From Cytophagales bacterium (GTDB lineage Bacteria; Bacteroidota; Bacteroidia; Cytophagales; Cyclobacteriaceae): a stretch of DNA of 11,272 nt. Of the stretch, positions 5,664 through 11,272 are shown piece by piece. The notes under the pieces were generated by a model. The model ran no database searches, was not told where the DNA came from, and was given only the letters and a program-made list of their open reading frames with translations. The DNA lies in the NCBI GenBank assembly GCA_029262955.1, contig JAJCYL010000105.1, positions 1 through 11,272 on the forward strand, written 5' to 3'. Both the position numbers and the translations under genes were made by a program. Position 1 is the stretch's first letter. Each line of letters begins with the position of its first letter.

Positions 5664-8048
5664 TTAAAACTTGAAGTTGTAAGAGATAGAAGGGAGTAAA
5701 GTGCCAATTATGGAGACTCTGGTTGCTTGTGTCTCAATTGGATTGCCTCCAATCGGCCTTTCGTCCACCTGGGCAAAGTATATTGAGAAAGGATTTCTTC
5801 GGGCATAGACGTTGTAAACGCCAAAAACCCAATAATTTTCATTTTTCCTGGTCTTTCCTCGTTTCATTTTTCGCCCTTGAAGTGTAGCGGATATATCCAG
5901 ACGGTGGAAAGCTGGAATTCGGATATTGTTTCGAGAATTGAAAAAATTAAGAGGAATAGTATAATCCTGAACTTGAAATCTGGAAGTAGGGAAGGTAGTC
6001 GGTGTGCCAGAGATCAGACTAAAATTGGCAGCAAAAGACCATCTTCCGGGAGTTTCATAAAACGCTGCGATCTTAAGATTATGTAATTGATCAAAACGAG
6101 TTGGATACCATTGGTTGTTGTTAATACCGTCCACTTGCAACTCAGTTCTGGCAATGGTATAACTTACCCACCCATTGATTCTTCCGCCATTTTTCTTTGC
6201 AAAAAATTCCAGGCCATAGGCACGACCTTTTCCTGACAACAGGTCTCCTTCCAAAAACTCATTGATTAAAATATCTGCGCCATCGATATAGTCAATTTGA
6301 TTAGTAGTATTCTTATAGTAAGTCTCAATCGATGTTTCAATGCTATTGTTTGCACCAAAATTCCTGAAATAACCTAAGGCCCACTGTTGACCGGTTTGTG
6401 GTGTAATGTTGTTGGTACTGGGAGTCCAGATGTCCAATGGATTTGAGGCCGTAGTATTAGAAACCAAATGGATGTATTGGGCAGTTCTGTTGTAGGAGGC
6501 TTTTAAGGAGCTATTTGTGGGTAATTGATATTTTATCGAGGCCCTTGGCTCAAGATTCGCATAGTTTTTAATGACCTCAAACTTATCTGCCTCGAATGTA
6601 TCTGTCACTCTTCTTCTTATGCCAGGCTCAGGTTGATCAAATTCGAAATATTGACCTTTCCCTAAGTACATAAAATTTGAAAACCTGAGACCGTACTGGA
6701 TAGTCACCCGATCACCAATTGTTTGGTCATTGGAGATATAGGCAGAAGATTCCAGGGCTTTTTTCTCAGGTATACTGATGTCTCGAGATTCACCATTGCT
6801 TACTCCAATGGCATTGGCGGGTTCAAAATTATACAGTAAAATATCGGCCCCAAAAGACAGCTCATTGTTGGGATTAATGAAATAGGTAAATTCTTGTTTT
6901 AAGTCATAAGTATCTATTTCGGAGTTCCAATTGAATTTATCAAGGTCATCTTCACCAAAAGCCAGTTCATAGTCATAGTTACTATAGAACAGCGTGAGAT
7001 TTGAAAAAAGACGATCATTATAAAGGTGATTCCATCTTAATGTGGTTGTGGTATTGCCCCAGTTGAATCCTTGACGTTCGTCAAATTTGAAATTATCCCT
7101 CCCGAAATACCCAGAAAGGAAAATTCTGTTGTTAGCGTTTATGTCATAATTGGTTTTGAGTGTAACATCATAAAAATTCAAAGCAGCTCCATCAGAGAGA
7201 ACGTCTGTAAAGGCTTTGGCAAATACATCGACATAAGACCGGCGTGCTGCGACAATAAAGGATGCCTTGTCTTTTTTGATAGGCCCTTCAACTGCTAATC
7301 GACTAAAAATGCTGCCAACACCACCCTGGGCAGTGAACTTTTTACTATTTCCTTCCTTCATTCTAATATCAAGAATAGAGGCAATTCTTCCGCCATATCT
7401 TGCCGGGATACCACCCTTAATCAATTTGATGTCTTTAACCGCATCTGGATTAAACACTGAAAAGAAGCCCAGGAGATGCGATGAATTATATACCGGGGCC
7501 TCATCTAGAAGAACAAGGTTTTGACCAACACCTCCACCTCTGACATTGAAACCGGTCGTACCCTCACCAACTGTTGTGACACCCGGCAAGGTTTGAATAC
7601 TCTTTAGCACATCGACTTCACCAAAAAAGGAAGGTAACTTTTGAATGGACTGAATGTCTAATTTGTTGGTGCTCATCTGAACACCCGACACATTAATATC
7701 TTCAGGTTCAGCTTCAATTATAATTTCTTCAAGCTCTGTGCCTTCGGGAATTAATTCTAAGTCCAGCCGTTTATTTTGATTCAAGGTTATTTCCAGACTT
7801 AAACCATCAAATCCTAAATAGCGAAATTCGAAATTATAGGTACCGGGCGAGAGGGTCACAGAATAAAAGCCATAAAAATTGGTAACTGCTCCTGATTCGA
7901 TCTCTTTGATGTATACCGTGGCGCCAATTAAGTTTTCCCCATTAGAAGCATCCTGAACGTATCCACTCACAGTGAATTTTTCTTGTGAGGTGCCATGAAT
8001 ACTAAGCCCCAGAGAGAGTAAAAATGTTAGGAGGAGGGACTTAATCAC
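5664..8048 (-). CDS. TonB-dependent receptor with N-terminal carboxypeptidase-like domain
   Basis: This 794-residue outer-membrane receptor imports a ligand using TonB energy. It has a signal peptide (about 1-21), a carboxypeptidase-D regulatory-like domain (about 25-100, with GENLIGATVYIKE), a LEEIIIEAE stretch typical of the junction before the plug (106-114), the plug (about 120-230, with TTGFNVRGGGVGQNLVLLDEAPVYN and GGIPARYGGRIASILDIRM) and a 22-strand-type barrel ending in SYNFKF with the usual terminal aromatic residue. At 794 residues it is shorter than SusC-type receptors (about 1000) and fits the class paired with DUF4249 rather than SusD. The start codon is GTG 8048: an in-frame stop lies four codons upstream and no ATG gives a signal peptide. 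It is 93 nt downstream of the deacylase-like gene. Ligand unknown. Confidence 0.93.
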   Translation of the reverse strand: MIKSLLLTFLLSLGLSIHGTSQEKFTVSGYVQDASNGENLIGATVYIKEIESGAVTNFYGFYSVTLSPGTYNFEFRYLGFDGLSLEITLNQNKRLDLELIPEGTELEEIIIEAEPEDINVSGVQMSTNKLDIQSIQKLPSFFGEVDVLKSIQTLPGVTTVGEGTTGFNVRGGGVGQNLVLLDEAPVYNSSHLLGFFSVFNPDAVKDIKLIKGGIPARYGGRIASILDIRMKEGNSKKFTAQGGVGSIFSRLAVEGPIKKDKASFIVAARRSYVDVFAKAFTDVLSDGAALNFYDVTLKTNYDINANNRIFLSGYFGRDNFKFDERQGFNWGNTTTTLRWNHLYNDRLFSNLTLFYSNYDYELAFGEDDLDKFNWNSEIDTYDLKQEFTYFINPNNELSFGADILLYNFEPANAIGVSNGESRDISIPEKKALESSAYISNDQTIGDRVTIQYGLRFSNFMYLGKGQYFEFDQPEPGIRRRVTDTFEADKFEVIKNYANLEPRASIKYQLPTNSSLKASYNRTAQYIHLVSNTTASNPLDIWTPSTNNITPQTGQQWALGYFRNFGANNSIETSIETYYKNTTNQIDYIDGADILINEFLEGDLLSGKGRAYGLEFFAKKNGGRINGWVSYTIARTELQVDGINNNQWYPTRFDQLHNLKIAAFYETPGRWSFAANFSLISGTPTTFPTSRFQVQDYTIPLNFFNSRNNIRIPAFHRLDISATLQGRKMKRGKTRKNENYWVFGVYNVYARRNPFSIYFAQVDERPIGGNPIETQATRVSIIGTLLPSISYNFKF

Positions 8049-8069
8049 TGATAAGTTTTATTGATGGCG

Positions 8070-8077
8070 CAATTATA
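8070..8077 (-). promoter_or_regulatory. Possible -7 promoter box for the receptor gene
   Basis: The minus strand reads TATAATTG, a 7 of 8 match to TAnnTTTG. It sits 21 nt upstream of the GTG start of the receptor, with the half-site array just upstream at 8098-8121. No -33 TTTG is evident, so a weak or activator-dependent promoter would be the reading if it is real. Confidence 0.25.
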
Positions 8078-8097
8078 AAACCAATAACTCATTAGAT

Positions 8098-8121
8098 AAT
8101 GAATTGTTCATTAAGAATGAA
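8098..8121. promoter_or_regulatory. Candidate operator: three alternating AATGAA half-sites
   Basis: AATGAA (8098-8103), TTCATT (8107-8112) and AATGAA (8116-8121) alternate in orientation, each separated by 3 bp, giving a strict 9-bp step. Two overlapping inverted repeats result, and AATGAATTG recurs as a direct repeat (8098-8106 and 8116-8124). The array lies 50-73 bp upstream of the receptor GTG and just above the candidate -7 box, where a regulator could act. Low sequence complexity makes chance possible, and no regulator gene is visible in the window. Confidence 0.35.
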
Positions 8122-8141
8122 TTGCAGTTATAAGTAAGTGT

Positions 8142-9743
8142 CTATTGATAACCCTGGTAGGATTTGCTTCGCAAGACCTTACCGGGTCGATTGCTGGAAA
8201 ATTCTCCATTCTCTATTACTACCGTTCCATTTACAATTACCCATTCAATACCTGACGGATATTGATGCGGTTTTTCAAAGGTGGCATTGTCTATAACAGT
8301 CAAAGGATCGAATAAGGTGATGTCTGCATAATTACCTTGCTTAATGACACCCCTGTCTTTGAGTCCTAATCTTTTGGCTGGCATTGATGTCATTTTTAAC
8401 AGGGCTTCATGTAATGTGATTAGTTTCTTTTCTCTAACGTATCGACCCAAGACTCGGGGAAATGTTCCATACCACCTGGGGTGTGGGTGAGCATCTCCAA
8501 ATTTTACTAACCTACCATCGGAAGCGATCATTGTTTGCGGATGGCTCATGATCCTATTCACATCGGCGTCGTCCATGGCATAAAAAATAGCGCTGGCACC
8601 CCCATTTAATTGTGCTCTTAAAACCAGGTCTGTTCCAGTTTCAACCGTCGGTTCAAGCTCCTCCATTAAAGCCCAGTCGTAAAGTGTTTTTCCTTCTAGT
8701 TCGGGTTTCCAATCTACCTTTGCAAACCTCACTCTTTTGAGATCATTTCCGCCTCTGTCGTTGATGATGTTAAAAAGTGTTTGATTCCAGATTTTAGATT
8801 TTTCAACCCCATTTGACATCCGCTTTTCGAATTGTTCCTGACCACCTGCCAGGGCCCATCCTGGAATAAGGATACTGATTCCCGTATAGCTGGCATTGTA
8901 AGGGTATTGATCAATCATTACATCTATACCAAGATTTCGTGCAGAATCAACCATTGCAAGCGTTTTGGTGCTATTACCCCACATGGGTTGACCTACCACC
9001 TTGTGATGTGTCAAAACAACGGGAATATCAGCTTCATAACCAATCTGAATCGCTTCTCCGACTCCTGCAATAAGTTGAAGACCCTCCTCTCGAAGGTGAG
9101 AGGTATAAATGCCATTGAACCTGGACGCAACTTTCGCCAGTTCAATCACTTCGCCAACTTCAGAAAACGTACCCGGCAAATATTTCAGCCCGGTAGATAG
9201 GCCAAACGCCCCATTTTCCATCGCTACTGAAACATGTGCCTTCATTAACTCTAGTTCCTGCGTCGACGGAGGCCTGTTATCTAGTCCCATAATGTCTTCG
9301 CGGATTTTATTATGCCCAACCAAATAAGCGACATTGTAGCCCAGCTCCAGCGTTTCCAATGAATCCATATATAAGGAAAATGGCCATAACCCACCTCCAT
9401 CTGGTCCGCCCAAAGCGGTAGTTACGCCTTGCCGTACATGGTTCTCAGCCCCTGGAAGGGCTATTAACGGATCCAGGTGAGTGTGTAAATCGATAAATCC
9501 CGGACAAACCACTAAGCCTTCCGCGTCAATACTTATAGTGGATTTATTTTTATTTAGATCACCTATTGCGGTTATAAATTCACCTTTTATTCCGATGTCG
9601 CTTATTATTGGCTCTTTTCCTTCTCCATCATAAATTGTTCCCCCTGAAATGATGACATCATATTCAGTTGAGTTACAGCCTGTTTGAAACCAGATCAAAC
9701 AAGCGACAATAGTTCTAAAGAGGATTGGTTGATGGATAGTCAT
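8142..9743 (-). CDS. N-acyl-D-amino-acid deacylase-like amidohydrolase, lipoprotein
   Basis: This 533-residue enzyme belongs to the amidohydrolase (TIM-barrel metal hydrolase) superfamily, D-aminoacylase group, which cleaves N-acyl-D-amino acids to D-amino acids and a carboxylate. The signal ends in lipobox QTGC (Cys23), so it is anchored outside the cytoplasm. Motifs in order: GGTIYDGEGKEP (34-45), PGFIDLHTHLDP (81-92) with metal ligands H87 and H89, SHLREEG (215-221) with H216, THHKVVG (245-251), QYPY (279-282), ASDG (407-410) with catalytic D409, HPRWYGTFPRVLGRYVRE (421-438) and the C-terminal GVIKQGNYADITLFDP (465-480). In characterised D-aminoacylases a Cys in a GNCG segment after QGVTT binds metal; here the aligned residue is D115 in GGPDGG, so this is a divergent subgroup and the substrate is uncertain. 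It lies upstream of the receptor gene on the same strand, 93 nt apart. Confidence 0.85.
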   Translation of the reverse strand: MTIHQPILFRTIVACLIWFQTGCNSTEYDVIISGGTIYDGEGKEPIISDIGIKGEFITAIGDLNKNKSTISIDAEGLVVCPGFIDLHTHLDPLIALPGAENHVRQGVTTALGGPDGGGLWPFSLYMDSLETLELGYNVAYLVGHNKIREDIMGLDNRPPSTQELELMKAHVSVAMENGAFGLSTGLKYLPGTFSEVGEVIELAKVASRFNGIYTSHLREEGLQLIAGVGEAIQIGYEADIPVVLTHHKVVGQPMWGNSTKTLAMVDSARNLGIDVMIDQYPYNASYTGISILIPGWALAGGQEQFEKRMSNGVEKSKIWNQTLFNIINDRGGNDLKRVRFAKVDWKPELEGKTLYDWALMEELEPTVETGTDLVLRAQLNGGASAIFYAMDDADVNRIMSHPQTMIASDGRLVKFGDAHPHPRWYGTFPRVLGRYVREKKLITLHEALLKMTSMPAKRLGLKDRGVIKQGNYADITLFDPLTVIDNATFEKPHQYPSGIEWVIVNGTVVIENGEFSSNRPGKVLRSKSYQGYQ

Positions 9744-9799
9744 ACAGTGAGGGTTTAGTTAGTACTAGCATGCCGCAGATAGATGTTCTAATTTACTTC

Positions 9800-9805
9800 A
9801 GAAGG
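9800..9805 (+). promoter_or_regulatory. Shine-Dalgarno site that sets the amylosucrase start
   Basis: AGAAGG lies 8 nt before ATG 9814, an unusually clear Shine-Dalgarno site for this window, where the other genes have none. It favours ATG 9814 over the in-frame Met codon at 9844. The 70-bp divergent spacer (9744-9813) also holds the 8-bp palindrome TAGTACTA (9760-9767). I see no consensus promoter box there for either gene. Confidence 0.5.
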
Positions 9806-9813
9806 ATGAGTGT

Positions 9814-11272
9814 ATGAGGCTTTTTTATATTTTTGGCAGCCCCATGTATTCAGCTAACGATCATACTCAACTATATGAGATACTCAATGATTTAAAAAGA
9901 TCATCGGATAAGACTGTGAAGGATCAAGATTTCTTTCATCATTTTGAAATTCGATTAGCAGCTAATTTTCATAGCTTGAGATCACTACTAATCGAGTTGT
10001 ATAATGACCGACAGGTTGTGGAGTCATTGCTACCAAAGTTGGTATTCAATCTCTTCGATCAATACCAACAAAGGTCAGATGAACTAAAGAAACTTGATCA
10101 AAAAAGAGAGAAAGATCCTCATTGGTTATTGAATGAGAAATGGGCTGGAATGATGCTCTATGTAGATCATTTTTCAGGTGATTTGAAAGGTTTGATTCGA
10201 AAGCTACCTTACCTGGAAGAGTTGGGAATTAACTGGATTCATCTAATGCCATTACTTAAAAGCCCGGAGGGAGAAAATGATGGCGGCTATGCGGTATCTG
10301 ATTACAAGACAGTAGATCCCCGTTTGGGTTCAATGGATGATATTGTAACCCTGACCAGGGAATTAAGGAAGAAGGATATGCTTCTGGCAATTGACTATGT
10401 AATGAATCATACCTCAGATGAGCATGAGTGGGCAATGAAAGCAAAGGCCGGGGATACTGTGTATCAGGACTACTTTTTTATGTTTGATGACCGTCAGGTG
10501 CCTGATCAATTTGAGATGACAATGCCTGAGGTTTTCCCCAACAGCGCCCCCGGAAATTTCACCTTCAATGAAGATTCGGGAAAGTGGGTAATGACTCAAT
10601 TTCATACCTATCAGTGGGATTTGAATTATTATAATCCCGCAGTTTTGTTTGAGATGATTGATGCCGCATTCTTCCTTGGTAATCAGGGGATTGACATTCT
10701 TAGGTTGGATGCTGTACCCTTTATCTGGAAGAAACTGGGAACTGCCTGTCGCAATGAAAGAGAAGCACATGTCATTTTACGGCTATTTAAAGCTTGCTTT
10801 GAAATAGTAGCTCCCGGCGTGGTTTTCATAGCGGAGGCAATTGTACGTCCTCATGAGATCATTAGTTATTTCGGAGAAAATGAGTATAGCGGAAAAGAAT
10901 GTGATATAGCGTATAATGCCACATTTATGGCTTTATGCTGGGAAGCATTATCAACCGGGGACGTCAGTGTAATGAGACATGTAACATCTAAAATGCAGCC
11001 TAAGCCATTTGGCACTACTTGGATTAACTACCTCCGTTCTCATGATGATATTGGGTTAGGATTTGATGACGAAGATCTACGGGAAATGGGTATAGATGCG
11101 AAGGGTCATCGTAAGTTTATCTTAGATTATTACACTGGGGAGTATCCGAATTCCCTGGCTACAGGAGCACCATTTGCTTTTAATCCTAAAACTGGTGATG
11201 CTCGGATTTCTGGTACTTTATCGGCCCTTTGTGGTCTTGAAAAAGCCATTGAACTGGATAATGAGGAATTGG
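9814..11272 (+). CDS. Amylosucrase (GH13 family), C-terminus beyond the window
   Basis: I translated this open frame by hand: 486 codons before the right edge, out of about 630-650 expected. Amylosucrase transfers glucose from sucrose to a growing alpha-1,4-glucan and releases fructose. No signal peptide is visible, so it is probably cytoplasmic. The helical N-terminal domain covers about 1-105, and the catalytic barrel begins near WAGMMLYVDHFSGDLKG (110-126). Key segments are LMPLLKSPEGENDGGYAV (144-161), DYVMNHT (194-200), AYQ-type region FHTYQWDLNYYNP (263-275), nucleophile D299 in LRLDAV, acid/base E341 in IAEAIV, and the third acid D411 in SHDD (409-412). D156 in NDGGYAV matches the Asp that shapes the sucrose pocket in the Neisseria enzyme. 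All catalytic acids are present, so it should be active. Sucrose import or fructokinase genes are not in view. It is divergent from the deacylase-like gene. Confidence 0.9.
   Translation, partial: MRLFYIFGSPMYSANDHTQLYEILNDLKRSSDKTVKDQDFFHHFEIRLAANFHSLRSLLIELYNDRQVVESLLPKLVFNLFDQYQQRSDELKKLDQKREKDPHWLLNEKWAGMMLYVDHFSGDLKGLIRKLPYLEELGINWIHLMPLLKSPEGENDGGYAVSDYKTVDPRLGSMDDIVTLTRELRKKDMLLAIDYVMNHTSDEHEWAMKAKAGDTVYQDYFFMFDDRQVPDQFEMTMPEVFPNSAPGNFTFNEDSGKWVMTQFHTYQWDLNYYNPAVLFEMIDAAFFLGNQGIDILRLDAVPFIWKKLGTACRNEREAHVILRLFKACFEIVAPGVVFIAEAIVRPHEIISYFGENEYSGKECDIAYNATFMALCWEALSTGDVSVMRHVTSKMQPKPFGTTWINYLRSHDDIGLGFDDEDLREMGIDAKGHRKFILDYYTGEYPNSLATGAPFAFNPKTGDARISGTLSALCGLEKAIELDNEEL

Noticed and set aside
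8832..9327. Plus-strand open frames of 122 and 72 residues opposite the deacylase-like gene
   Set aside because: They are shadows of a long, well-conserved gene on the other strand, with no start signal and no recognisable domain.
9760..9767. Palindrome TAGTACTA between the divergent deacylase and amylosucrase genes
   Set aside because: An 8-bp palindrome without extended arms is expected by chance, and no promoter box is placed to make it an operator.
10256..10770. Two open frames on the minus strand within the right-hand end
   Set aside because: They lie antisense to the amylosucrase gene, whose translation matches its family throughout. Their own translations are low-complexity and resemble no family.

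Overview
The window looks like chromosomal DNA of a Bacteroidota member, most likely of the Cytophagales type. The evidence is a TonB-dependent receptor with an N-terminal carboxypeptidase-like domain next to a DUF4249 lipoprotein, several lipoproteins with typical lipoboxes, an MlaE-family permease, AT-rich spacers, few Shine-Dalgarno sites, and one good match to the Bacteroidota -7 promoter box (TAnnTTTG). I see no rRNA, tRNA, CRISPR array, transposase, integrase or phage gene.

Layout. Left edge (1-230, minus): the start of an MlaE-type lipid-transport permease, cut by the window. A divergent short-chain dehydrogenase/reductase follows (357-1025, plus); the spacer between them carries a small imperfect palindromic element. 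The reductase converges on a PKD-domain lipoprotein (minus, to 1066), and a probable bidirectional terminator lies between them. Next are three closely spaced plus-strand genes (2068-4702): a LolD/MacB-type ABC ATPase without a visible permease, a secreted DUF1080 (3-keto-disaccharide hydrolase-like) protein, and a lipoprotein glutaminyl-peptide cyclotransferase. This set meets, tail to tail with a 4-bp overlap, a minus-strand group. Read in transcription order, that group is a lipoprotein N-acyl-D-amino-acid deacylase-like amidohydrolase (8142-9743), a TonB-dependent receptor starting with GTG (5664-8048) and a DUF4249 lipoprotein (4699-5658). Right edge (9814 onward, plus): an amylosucrase (GH13) gene, running off the window and divergent from the deacylase.

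How the genes may work together. The receptor and DUF4249 lipoprotein are a tightly coupled outer-membrane import pair of unknown substrate. A membrane-anchored metallo-amidohydrolase directly upstream suggests, but does not prove, that the imported molecule contains an N-acyl (possibly D-) amino acid or related amide. The candidate control region for the receptor carries three 6-bp half-sites in alternating orientation at 9-bp steps. The most unusual points are this three-gene locus, the half-site array, and the replacement of the usual metal-bridging cysteine by aspartate in the deacylase-like enzyme. The other genes are recognisable members of known families. Nothing in the window on its own demonstrates a wholly new system.
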